Assembly: GCF_006539925.1 (NCBI RefSeq)
Contig: NZ_BJNY01000014.1
Location: 39,744 to 103,743, forward strand
Direction of reading: 5' to 3'
DNA from: Glutamicibacter uratoxydans
GTDB lineage: Bacteria; Actinomycetota; Actinomycetes; Actinomycetales; Micrococcaceae
Length of the DNA: 64,000 nt
The stretch's first letter is position 1. Each line of letters begins with the position of its first letter. Below are positions 42,542-51,200 of this stretch, in pieces. The notes below the pieces were generated by a model. That model worked only from the letters and a program-made list of their open reading frames with translations. It was not told the origin of the DNA and did not search any database. A program made the translations under genes and the position numbers.

Positions 42542-42596
42542 GCGTCCAGCACATTGCGCGGCCGGGCGCGCCGCCCCGAACACAGAAAGCCGGTAG

Positions 42597-43439
42597 ATGA
42601 GCTCAACGCCGATCGTCGCCTTCAACAACGCCAGGCTCGCCTACGGCCGGAGGGTGTTGTGGCAGGACTTGAACCTGCAGGTGGCCCCGGGGGAGTTCCT
42701 CGCGGTGCTCGGGCCCAACGGCTCGGGCAAGACCAGCTTCATTAACACGATGCTCGGCACCACCGCGCTGGACGCCGGCCAGGTGAGCATCGACGGACAG
42801 CCGGTGCGCCGAGGCTCCCGCGCCGTCGGGCTGATCCCGCAGCAGCGCCCCTTCGGGGACAATGTGCCGCTGCGCGCTCGCGATCTGGTTGCGTTGGGCG
42901 TGGACGGAACCAAGCCCGGAGTCAGGCTGGCACGGCGTGCGGTGGCGAAGAAAGTCGACGAGCTGTTGGAGCTGGTCGGTGCCAGCGGCTACGCCAACCG
43001 CGCCATTTCAGACCTGTCAGGCGGCGAGCAGCAGCGCCTGCGCGCGGCCCAGGCGCTGGCCGGGGATCCGCGGGTGCTCTTGTGCGACGAGCCGCTGCTG
43101 TCCCTTGACCTGCACCACCAGCAGGCGATCAGCCAGGTCATCCACCAGCAGGCGGTGCGCCGCGGCAGCGCGGTGGTCTTCGTGACCCACGAGATCAACC
43201 CGATCCTGCCCTATGTGGACCGGGTGCTCTACTTGGCCGAAGGGCGCTTCCACATCGGCACCGTGGACGAGGTCATGCAATCGCATGTGCTCAGCGAGCT
43301 CTACGGCGCACCGGTCGAGGTGCTGCGGGTCAACGGGCGCATCGTCGTGGTGGCCGGTGCCGGCGGGCGCGAGCTGCCTGCCGACGGGCACGAGCATCCG
43401 CAGATCGCCGACGACGTGGCACACAGGGACGGAAAGTAG
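42597..43439 (+). CDS. Metal (Zn/Mn) ABC transporter ATP-binding protein
   Basis: 280 residues. ABC ATPase with Walker A GPNGSGKTSFI, Q-loop LIPQQRPF, signature DLSGGEQQRLRAAQA, Walker B VLLCDEPLLSLD and switch VTHEIN. The Q-Q-R-P-F and the D-L-H-H-Q region resemble the ZnuC/MntB-like group. The C-terminus has a His/Asp-containing tail (DGHEHPQIADDVAHRDG) that might bind metal. Pairs with the permease 9 nt downstream; no binding-protein gene is next to it. No Zur box was recognised upstream. Confidence 0.87.
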   Translation: MSSTPIVAFNNARLAYGRRVLWQDLNLQVAPGEFLAVLGPNGSGKTSFINTMLGTTALDAGQVSIDGQPVRRGSRAVGLIPQQRPFGDNVPLRARDLVALGVDGTKPGVRLARRAVAKKVDELLELVGASGYANRAISDLSGGEQQRLRAAQALAGDPRVLLCDEPLLSLDLHHQQAISQVIHQQAVRRGSAVVFVTHEINPILPYVDRVLYLAEGRFHIGTVDEVMQSHVLSELYGAPVEVLRVNGRIVVVAGAGGRELPADGHEHPQIADDVAHRDGK

Positions 43440-43447
43440 GAACGGGC

Positions 43448-44305
43448 ATGGACTTTTCAGACCTGCTGCAAAAGGCATTCAACTTCCAGGACTACGCGCA
43501 GCTGCTGCCCCTGGTCTCCAATTCGCTGGTCGCCGGCGCCGCGCTGGGCATCGTCGGTGGGCTGATCGGCATCTTCATCATGATGCGCGACATGGCCTTC
43601 GCGGTGCACGGCATCGCCGAGCTCTCCTTCGCCGGGGCGGCCTTTGCGCTGCTGGTCGGCGCGGACGTGGTCACCGGCTCGGTCATCGGATCCATGGTCG
43701 CCGCGCTGATCCTCGGCGTGCTGGGCACCAGGGCGCGGGACCGCAACTCCATCACCGGCGTGCTCATGCCCTTCGGCCTGGGCCTGGGCATCTTGTTCAT
43801 CTCGCTCTACGAGGGGCGCAGCGCGAACAAGTTCGGCCTGCTTACCGGCCAGATCGTCGCGGTGGACGACGTGCAGCTGACCGGCATGCTGGGGTTGTGC
43901 GCGGTGGTGGTGGCGGCGCTGCTGCTGATCTGGCGGCCGCTGACCTTCGCCAGCGCCGACCCGCTGGTGGCCAACGCGCGCGGGGTGCGCACCGGCGGGC
44001 TGTCCATCGTGTTCATGATGGTGCTGGCCCTGGCGGTGGCGGCGACCATCCAGGTGGTCGGCGCGCTGCTGGTGCTGGCCCTGCTGATCACCCCGGCCGC
44101 CGCGGCGCTGCGGGTCAGCTCCAACCCGGTGCTCACCGTCGTGCTCTCGGTGATCTTCGCCGAGGTGGCGATCGTCGGCGGCATCCTGCTGGCGCTGGCA
44201 GGCTCGCTGCCCATCAGCCCCTATGTCACCACCATTTCCTTCGCCATCTACCTTGCGTGCCGCGCCGTGGAGAAGCTGCGTTCGCCGCGACGCCACCAGG
44301 TCTAG
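43448..44305 (+). CDS. Metal (Zn/Mn) ABC transporter permease, ZnuB-like
   Basis: 285 residues with eight or so hydrophobic segments. ABC-3 family features: SLVAGAALGIVGGLIGIFIMMRDMAFAVHGIAELSFAGAAFALL (the M-R-D-M-x-F-x-x-x-H-x-x-E-L-S-F-A-G signature), TGVLMPFGLGLGILF and ALLITPAAAALRVS. Imports zinc or manganese with the ATPase before it. The substrate-binding protein must be encoded elsewhere or upstream of this window's operon. Zur, about 1.2 kb downstream on the other strand, makes zinc the better guess. Confidence 0.88.
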   Translation: MDFSDLLQKAFNFQDYAQLLPLVSNSLVAGAALGIVGGLIGIFIMMRDMAFAVHGIAELSFAGAAFALLVGADVVTGSVIGSMVAALILGVLGTRARDRNSITGVLMPFGLGLGILFISLYEGRSANKFGLLTGQIVAVDDVQLTGMLGLCAVVVAALLLIWRPLTFASADPLVANARGVRTGGLSIVFMMVLALAVAATIQVVGALLVLALLITPAAAALRVSSNPVLTVVLSVIFAEVAIVGGILLALAGSLPISPYVTTISFAIYLACRAVEKLRSPRRHQV

Positions 44306-44391
44306 CCAACAGGTTCAGCCGCCAAGTCTCGCCAGGCAGGCCTCGCTGATCAGGCCTTGACCGCAGGCCGCAGGCTGGCAAGGATCGAAGC

Positions 44392-45045
44392 ATGGATAAA
44401 GCACAAGCACAGCACATCTGGGCCTTGGTGCATGCCGAGCGCAAGGCGCTGATCGCCGACCTGTCGACGCTGGATGATGAGGCGTGGGCCAGAGATTCGG
44501 CCGCCGCCGGGTGGAGCGTGCACGACGTCGCGGCCCACCTGGTCGACAACGCCCTGACCAAGCCAGGCCGGCTGCTGTGGGCCATGCTCCGCGCAGGATT
44601 CGACTTCGACAAGCAGAACGCCAATGGCGTGGCGGCCCAGCGCCAGGCCCAGCCTGCGGCAACCCTTGAACGCTTGGTGGCTGCGGCCGATGCACGCACC
44701 GGCCCACCCGCCCCGCTGGCCAGCCGGCTGGTGGAGGAAATTGCCCACGGCGAAGACATCAGGCGCGCGCTGGGAATCCGCCGGGAGTATCCGGTCCCGG
44801 CGCTGGATTTGGCCATCGGCTACCAGGCGCGCACCCCGCGCGCGGTGGGCGGGGCCAAGGAACTGGCCCAGCGGGTGCAGCTGGTGTCCGATGACCACCA
44901 GCGGGCGGAGCAGCAGCTGCGCTTGGGTCTCGGAGCGGTGCTGGCAGGCCCGCGGCTTGAACTGCTGATGGCGCTTACCGGCCGAACGCCTGCGCCCGGC
45001 TCACTGCACGGACCTGGCATCGCCTTCCTGGCACCGCTTGCCTGA
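44392..45045 (+). CDS. MDMPI/DinB-like protein (maleylpyruvate isomerase family)
   Basis: 217 residues. N-terminal four-helix DinB-like domain with the metal-binding pattern GWSVHDVAAHLVDN (first His) and VEEIAHGEDIRRALG (second His with Asp). This is the actinobacterial family related to mycothiol-dependent maleylpyruvate isomerase; many members have unknown substrates and probably use mycothiol. Upstream, TTGACC (44357-44362), 17 nt, AAGGAT (44380-44385) could be a promoter that places the start site at the ATG, though AAGGA may equally be its ribosome site. Confidence 0.82.
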   Translation: MDKAQAQHIWALVHAERKALIADLSTLDDEAWARDSAAAGWSVHDVAAHLVDNALTKPGRLLWAMLRAGFDFDKQNANGVAAQRQAQPAATLERLVAAADARTGPPAPLASRLVEEIAHGEDIRRALGIRREYPVPALDLAIGYQARTPRAVGGAKELAQRVQLVSDDHQRAEQQLRLGLGAVLAGPRLELLMALTGRTPAPGSLHGPGIAFLAPLA

Positions 45046-45058
45046 TGGCGCCCGGCAG

Positions 45059-45553
45059 CTAGTGCGCAGCTGCTTCTTCCTGCGCAATCAGCCGAGCCAG
45101 AGCGCCGAGCTTGGCGCTGAACCCCGCGGCCAGCACATGTGCCTGGGCCAGAGGCATCCAAAAGCAGGTGAACGGTCGGTCGAGGCCGTCGGCCGCATCG
45201 GCCTCGCCGCCGAGAAAGCTCTGCTCAAGGCCCGGCAGCAGTGCATCAGCGGGGGCTTCCAGCCAGAAGAAATGGCGGGTGGCTACCTCATCGCGCACTG
45301 GAAACAGGTCGTAGTCCTCACTGCCGAGAAATGCGCGCACGCGGGCCTGGATCCCAGATTCTTCGGCTAGCTCTCGCACTGCGGCAGCGGCGGGATCTTC
45401 ACCTGGCTTTACGGTGCCCGCAGGAACTTGGATACCGGTGGTTCGCAGATCGAAGCCTTTATGGGTGAAGACCAGCACATGCCGCTGGCGCACCAGGAAA
45501 CAAACTACCTTTTCGCTGCGCGTGCCAGGAGCATTGGCTGGCATCGGAGTCAT
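45059..45553 (-). CDS. Nudix hydrolase
   Basis: 164 residues from the ATG at 45553, 7 nt after the zur stop; a longer start would run into zur. Nudix box G-x5-E-x7-R-E-x2-E-E-x-G is present as GTVKPGEDPAAAAVRELAEESGI (about residues 46-68). Hydrolyses nucleoside diphosphate-linked compounds; the substrate cannot be told from the sequence. The frame FWLEAPADALLPGLEQSF and a Trp/Phe-rich end are otherwise unremarkable. Downstream of zur and possibly co-transcribed. Confidence 0.85.
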   Translation of the reverse strand: MTPMPANAPGTRSEKVVCFLVRQRHVLVFTHKGFDLRTTGIQVPAGTVKPGEDPAAAAVRELAEESGIQARVRAFLGSEDYDLFPVRDEVATRHFFWLEAPADALLPGLEQSFLGGEADAADGLDRPFTCFWMPLAQAHVLAAGFSAKLGALARLIAQEEAAAH

Positions 45554-45560
45554 GGGGATC

Positions 45561-45983
45561 CTAGGCACCAGCGCCGGACGCGTTGGCTGCGGCGCGGCAT
45601 TCGGCACAGACCCCATAGATCTCCACCGTGTGCTCGGGGTCGGAGAAGTCGTGCTCGGCGGCCACTCGGGCGGCCCAGCGTTCCACCGAGGGAGCCATCA
45701 CCTCGACGGTCTTCGAGCAGACCCGGCACACCAGGTGGTGGTGGTGGACCTCGGTGATGCAGCGGCGGAAACGCGCCTCGCCGTCCCCGCTGCGCAGCAC
45801 GTCGACCAAGCCGTCGTCGGCCATCGACTGCAGCAGCCGGTACACGGTGGCCAGCGAGACCTTCTTCTGCGCTTCCTGCAGCCAGCGGTGCAGCTGCTGC
45901 GCGGTGGCGAAGTCGTCAACCTGCTCCAGCGCCTCGGCTAGATCCAGGCGCTGCTTGGTCACTCGGGTTTCGGGCTGGGCCAT
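45561..45983 (-). CDS. zur: Fur-family regulator, Zur (FurB) type
   Basis: 140 residues from the ATG giving MAQPETRVTKQR; the extension upstream is not conserved-looking. Winged helix RLDLAEALEQVDDFATAQQLHRWL ... VSLATVYRLLQSMADDGLVDVL, then the metal sites FRRCITEVHHHHLVCRVCSKTVEV (H-H-H-H and C-x2-C) and the second structural pair GVCAECR. The sequence V-H-H-H-H-L-V-C-R-x-C is typical of Fur/Zur; the actinobacterial short type beside a metal ABC transporter favours Zur, which represses zinc uptake when zinc is present. Confidence 0.87.
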   Translation of the reverse strand: MAQPETRVTKQRLDLAEALEQVDDFATAQQLHRWLQEAQKKVSLATVYRLLQSMADDGLVDVLRSGDGEARFRRCITEVHHHHLVCRVCSKTVEVMAPSVERWAARVAAEHDFSDPEHTVEIYGVCAECRAAANASGAGA

Positions 45984-46135
45984 GGGCGTCCACCATTCCT
46001 CTCGCACAGCGTTGTCCGGCGGGCGGTGCGGCGCGAGGAGACGAACCGACACTAGCCACCGGCGGTTTTACCTAATTTTAGCCAACTTTGTGGGCGCTGG
46101 CGTGTCTGGTGCTGGCGCGGCAGGTTGCACAAGCC

Positions 46136-46141
46136 TAGGCT
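46136..46141 (+). promoter_or_regulatory. -10 box TAGGCT before the MBL hydrolase
   Basis: TAGGCT ends 6 nt before the ATG, with no ribosome site between; leaderless arrangement. Confidence 0.45.
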
Positions 46142-46147
46142 AATGAC

Positions 46148-46888
46148 ATGCGCATCACATCCCGCGGGCACGCTTGCCTGGAAATTAGCACAGTTGACGG
46201 GTCGTTGCTGCTCGACCCGGGATCCTTCAGCGCGCTGGACGGCGCGTTCACCGGCAAACATGCGGTGTTGATCACGCACCAGCATGCCGACCATGCCGAC
46301 CAGGGCGCGCTGGCCGCGGCGCTGGCCGCCGATCCGGTCCTTGAACTCCATGCACCGGCCACCCTGGCCGCCACCTTGCGCACCGAGCTTCCCGCGGCGG
46401 TGCGCAGCCAGATCCGTGCGGTGCGCGAAGGGGCAGACTTCATCGTCGGCGGCATCAGGGTGCGGACCTTCGGCGGCACCCACGCTACGATCCACCATTC
46501 GATCGACCTGGTCCAGAACGTCGGCTACCTGATCGGGGACAAGGCCATGGGCGGCGCCACGCTCTTCCATCCGGGAGACAGCTACCAGGTGCCGGTGGGC
46601 GTGCGCCCCGACATCCTGGCCCTGCCGATCATGGCGCCCTGGGGGAAGATGGCGGAGGCGGCCGACTTCGCCGTGGCCACCGCCGCGCCACTGTGGGTGC
46701 CGATCCACGACGGGCTGCTCAACGACGCCGGCAAGGCCCTGTTCGACCGGCAGCTGGGCGCCATCGCCGCCCGGAATTCGGCCAGCTACCAACGCCTTGA
46801 GGTGCACACCGAGTACCGCGCCGACGATCTTCTGTCCCGCGCCGCGCAGTCGGCCACCGATGCAACGAGTCTGGAAGGACTGGCATGA
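46148..46888 (+). CDS. Metallo-beta-lactamase-fold hydrolase
   Basis: 246 residues. The H-x-H-x-D-H motif appears as HQHADH (about residues 40-45), followed by a further His in GGTHATIHH, HPGDSY with the bridging Asp, and a final His in VPIHDG. The opening MRITSRGHACLEI is that of UlaG/YtfP-like MBL proteins of the phosphodiesterase/lactonase group. The substrate is unknown. Its ATGA overlap with the rhodanese gene suggests joint translation and possibly a role in sulfur chemistry such as persulfide dioxygenase, but the family match for that is not clear. Confidence 0.85.
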   Translation: MRITSRGHACLEISTVDGSLLLDPGSFSALDGAFTGKHAVLITHQHADHADQGALAAALAADPVLELHAPATLAATLRTELPAAVRSQIRAVREGADFIVGGIRVRTFGGTHATIHHSIDLVQNVGYLIGDKAMGGATLFHPGDSYQVPVGVRPDILALPIMAPWGKMAEAADFAVATAAPLWVPIHDGLLNDAGKALFDRQLGAIAARNSASYQRLEVHTEYRADDLLSRAAQSATDATSLEGLA

Positions 46889-47721
46889 ACCCGCTGATTT
46901 CAGCCCAGGAGCTGGCACAGCTGCTCCAGCAGCCGCAGACACCGATCCTGCTTGACGTGCGCTGGTCGCTGGGCCGCGACGACGGCGCCGAACGCTACGC
47001 CGCCGGGCACATCCCCGGCGCGGTGTTCGCCGACCTTGAACGCGAGCTCTCTTCCGCCCCCGGGCCCGGCACCGGCCGCCACCCGCTGCCCCTGCCTGAG
47101 GATTTTCAGGCCGCTGCCCGCGGCTGGGGCCTCAACGACGACTCGCAGGTCGTGGTGTACGACGACGCCGGCGCGCTCTCTGCCGCCCGCGCCTGGTGGC
47201 TGCTGAAGCACGCACGCTTCGAGCAGGTGCAGGTGCTGGACGGGGGATTGGACGCCTGGCGGCAGCTTCCCGGCGCCGAACTTGCCTCCGGCGCCGAGCA
47301 TAACTCCCCGGGGCAGGTGAACCTGTCATGGGGCCGCATGCCAGTGGCGGAATTCGAGGACCTCAGCTCCATCGCCGGCACGCTGATCGACTCGCGCGCC
47401 ACCGCCCGCTACCTGGGCATCGAAGAGCCCATCGACCCGGTGGCAGGGCACATCCCCGGCGCCCGCAACCGGCCCACCACCGACAACCTGGATTCCCAGG
47501 CGCGGTTCCTTCCCGCCGCGGCGCTGCGTTCTGAGTTCCAGAAGCTCGGCGCGCAGGACGGGGCGGTCGCCTACTGCGGCTCGGGCATCACCGCGGCCCA
47601 CCAGGTGCTGGCCGCCGCCGTCGCCGGAATCGACATGGGCCTCTACCCGGGCAGCTGGTCTGAGTACGTGACGCATCCCGAAGCGCCAGTGGCCACCAGC
47701 GACGAACAACACCGCCATTAG
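46885..47721 (+). CDS. Sulfurtransferase with two rhodanese domains
   Basis: 278 residues. First domain (about 1-130): ILLDVRWSLGRDDGAERYAAGHIPGAVFADLERELS, non-catalytic; second domain (about 155-275): LIDSRATARYLGIEEPIDPVAGHIPGARNRPTTDN with active-site loop AYCGSGITAAH. The CGSG[IV]TA loop is characteristic of 3-mercaptopyruvate sulfurtransferases (SseA-like), which move sulfur from mercaptopyruvate to thiols or cyanide. Cytoplasmic. The HIT gene follows after 10 nt. Confidence 0.9.
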   Translation: MNPLISAQELAQLLQQPQTPILLDVRWSLGRDDGAERYAAGHIPGAVFADLERELSSAPGPGTGRHPLPLPEDFQAAARGWGLNDDSQVVVYDDAGALSAARAWWLLKHARFEQVQVLDGGLDAWRQLPGAELASGAEHNSPGQVNLSWGRMPVAEFEDLSSIAGTLIDSRATARYLGIEEPIDPVAGHIPGARNRPTTDNLDSQARFLPAAALRSEFQKLGAQDGAVAYCGSGITAAHQVLAAAVAGIDMGLYPGSWSEYVTHPEAPVATSDEQHRH

Positions 47722-47731
47722 AAAGGCAGCA

Positions 47732-48160
47732 ATGAGCACCCTGTTCACCAAAATAATCAACAAGGAAATCCCGGGCCGCTTCGTCTGGTCCGATCAGCAG
47801 TGCGTGGGCTTCCTGTCCATCGGCCCGCTGTCCGACGGGCACACCCTGGTGGTGCCGCGCGAGGAGATCGACGAATTCACCGACGCCTCCGACGAGCTGG
47901 TGGCCCACCTGACGCTGGTGGCCACGAAGATCGGCCGCACCCAGAAGCGCGTGTTCAACTCCACGCGCGCCGGGCTGATGATCGCCGGCTTCGAGGTCCC
48001 GCATCTGCACGTGCATGTGTGGCCCACCAATTCGCTGGCCGACTTCGACCTGTCCAACGCAGCGGTCAACCCGGACCCGGCGCAAATGGATGCCAACGCC
48101 CAGGCACTGCGCGAGGGGCTGCGTGCCGACGGCTACGGGGAATTCGTGCCCGAAGCCTAG
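47732..48160 (+). CDS. HIT-family nucleotide hydrolase
   Basis: 142 residues; AGAAAGGCAGCA provides the ribosome site. N-terminal TLFTKIINKEIPGRFVWSDQQCVGFLSIGPLSDGHTLVVPREEIDEF and the histidine triad HLHVHVWP (H-x-H-x-H-x-x; usual motif HxHxHxx). Members cleave nucleoside phosphoramidates or AMP-linked substrates (HinT-like). The first residue pattern and length fit the actinobacterial HIT group. Last gene of the run, followed by a strong hairpin. Confidence 0.92.
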   Translation: MSTLFTKIINKEIPGRFVWSDQQCVGFLSIGPLSDGHTLVVPREEIDEFTDASDELVAHLTLVATKIGRTQKRVFNSTRAGLMIAGFEVPHLHVHVWPTNSLADFDLSNAAVNPDPAQMDANAQALREGLRADGYGEFVPEA

Positions 48161-48190
48161 CCTCCAGGCGCTGCGCTGAGCTGGCAGCAC

Positions 48191-48232
48191 AACAGGCCCG
48201 CCCGAATCATGCGATTCGGGCGGGCCTGTTTT
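48191..48232. terminator. Terminator between the HIT gene and hrpA
   Basis: 18-bp perfect arms (48191-48208 and 48213-48230), loop ATGC, followed by TT; GC-rich core with AA/TT ends. Sits between convergent genes. Confidence 0.88.
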
Positions 48233-48292
48233 CTGTGGTCCGGTTATTTGCAGACTGGTTGAGTGCGGACCTGCTTCCGCGCGCGGTCAGCG

Positions 48293-51200
48293 CTAGAGCG
48301 CGTCCAGCCCGTCCTTGATGGCCTTGCGGATGCGCTTCTCGCTGACCGAATAGGCGGTGCCCAGCTCTTGGGCGAACAGCGAAATGCGCATCTCCTCCAG
48401 CATCCACTTCACCTCTGCCAGCGTTGCCGGAAGCCTGGCGCCCTGCGGCACGCGGTCCAGCGCCGCATCGTAGTCGTCCTCCAGCTTCTGGATCACCATC
48501 AGCGCCTGCCCATCGCGGGTCACCGCGCCGCCTGACAGCTTTTCAAGGCGCAGCTCAATGCCCTGAAGGTAGCGCGGCAGGCGCATCAGGTGCGCCGCCC
48601 CGGTAGCTGCGATGAAGCCCGGGTAGATCAGCTGCTCGACCTGCGATTTCACATCTGACACCGCGGCGAACATTGCCAGTGAGGTGGTGGACTTCAGCGC
48701 CTTGGCGATGCGCGTAGCCGAGGCGAACACCTTGGCCACCACTGCGGTGATGGTGAAGACAGTGTCGATCTGCTCCGCGCGCACCGTTTCAAACAATGCC
48801 TCGAAGGCCTTGCGGTTCATCGGCAGCTTCTCAGGAACCAGCTTGTCCACCGCCGCCATGGTGCAGTCGGCGATGAGTTTGTCGATGGACCCGTGCGGGT
48901 TCTGCGTGAAGGCGAGCTTCTCCGTGTTGTTCAGGTGCGTAGTCACGAACTTCGCCGCCGGCGGCAGCGAAAGCATGAGCAGCCGGATCACGCCGCTGCG
49001 ATGTGCGGCATCGCGCTCGAGCGGGGTGCGGAACACCGTCAGGTCTGCCGTGGCGCCGTTGTCGACCAGCCCCGGGTAGGCGGTGATCTGCTGGCCCATC
49101 ACGGTGGTGGTGACCTTGGCAGGCAGCGTGTCGCCCAGGGTTTCGCCCTTGGCTTCCAGCTGCGGCCAGGCGCTCAGCTTCCGCTGGTCCCAGGCGCCTG
49201 TTGCGCCCTGGGACTTCTTGGCTGCGGGCGCCGGGGCTCCGGGCTTGCCCGACGCGGCGCCAGCTGTGCCTGCCTTGCCGCCCTTGCCCTGCTTCTTCCC
49301 GGAAGGACCTGGCAGGCCGGGGGAGTTGACCCCGCTGGCCAGCGCCGCCCGGTTGGCGCTTGCCAGCTTGTACTGCAGCGCCGCCAGGTCGTCCCCGCGC
49401 CCGATGACCTTGTTCGCCGCATCGGTGACGATGAAGCCGAAGCGCAGGTGCGCCGGCAGAGCGCTGAAGTCGAAGACCGAGGGCTCGACGACCACCCCGC
49501 GCAGCCGCCGCAGCACCAGCGCCAGGGATTCGGCCAGGTCGTCGACCGCGGGGTCGAAGTCGGCGTCCAGCATTGCCAGCGCCTTGGCCGCCACATCTGG
49601 TGCGGGAACGAAGTTCTTGCGGATCGCCTTGGGCATGGAGCGGATCAGCGCGGTGAGCAGCTCATGGCGCAGGCCCGGGATCAGCCAGGCGAAGCGCGCA
49701 GGATCCAGCTGGTTGAGGAACACCACCGGCACGGTCAGCGTCACGCCGTCGCCCTGGCCTGCCTGGGCTGCAGGGTTGTACTCATAGGACAGCGGCAGGT
49801 GGATGCTGCCCAGCGGCCACGTGGTGGGGAAGGCCTTCTCATCCAGCTCCTGGGCGTCGGCTGCCAGTAGGGCCTCGGGATCGAAGTCGAGCAGCGTAGG
49901 GTCTTCGGTCCGCGCTTTCTTCCACCAGCGGTCGAAGTGGCGCTCCGAATAGACCTGCTCGCCCACGCGCGCGTCGTAGAAGGCAAAGAGGTCCTCGTCG
50001 CTGATGCGCAGGTCGTGGCGGCGCATGCGGGTTTCGAGCTCCTCCACCTCTTCGAGCAGCGCGCGGTTCTTGGCGAAGAACTTGTGGTGGGTGCGCCAGT
50101 CGCCCTCCACCAGTGCATGACGGATGAACAACTCGCGGGCCAGGTCCTTGTCAACCCGCCAGTAATGGAACTGGCGGCGCGGCACGATCGGCAGCCCGAA
50201 GAGCGTGACCTTCTCATAGCCCATCACCGAGCCGTTGCGCCGCGACCAGTGCGGCTCCGAATAGGTGTGCTTGACCAGGTGCGGGGCCAGCTCCTCCACC
50301 CAGGCGGGGTCGATCGCCGCATTGGTGCGCGCCCAAAGCCGCGAGGTCTCCACCAGCTCCGCCGACATGATCCAGGTCGGGGACTTCTTGAACAGCCCGG
50401 AGCCCGGGAAGATCGCAAAGCGGGTGCCGCGCGCGCCCGCATACTCGCGCTTGCGCTCGTCATAGAGGCCGATGTGGCCCAGTAGGCCGGCCAGCAGCGA
50501 CTTGTGCACCGCATCCTCGTTGGCCGCCGGTTCAATCGGCGCAGCCGCCACGGTGACGCCCAGGGGCTTGGCCAGCTGGCGCAGCTGGGTGAACAAATCC
50601 TGCCATTCGCGCACCCGCAGATAGTTGATGAACTCGGCCTTGCACAGGCGGCGGAACGCGGAGGAGGACAGCTCCTGCTGCTGCTCGCGCAGGTACGCCC
50701 AGAGATTCAGCAGGCTGATGAAGTCCGACTTCTCGTCCACGAAGCGCTTGTGCAGCTCGACCGCGCGCTCGCGCTGCCCGGTGTCCTCGCTCGGGCGTTC
50801 GCGCGGGTCCTGGATGCTCAGCCCCGCGGCCAGCACCATCAGCTCCTTGGCCACGCCGCGCTGCGCGCCCTCCACGATCATCCGGCCCAGGCGCACATCC
50901 AGCGGCAGCTGCGCCAGCTGGCGGCCCACCGCGGTGATCTTCGCCCGCTTGTCGCCCTCCAAGGCGCCCAGCTCGCGCAGCAGATTCACGCCGTCGGAAA
51001 TCGCCCGCGCTTCCGGAGGCTGCACGAAGGGGAACTGCGCCACCTCCGCGGCCGAGGCCACCACGCCCATGGAGATCATCTGCAGGATCACGCTGGCCAA
51101 ATTGGTGCGCAGGATCTCCGGGTCGGTGAATTCCGGCCGCGAGAGGTAGTCCTCCTCGGAGTACAGGCGGATCGCAATGCCGTCGGAGGTGCGGCCGCTG

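Noticed and set aside
42433..42596. Zur box before the metal ABC genes
   Set aside because: GCGAATGACTCGC is a near palindrome but does not resemble the known AT-rich Zur site.
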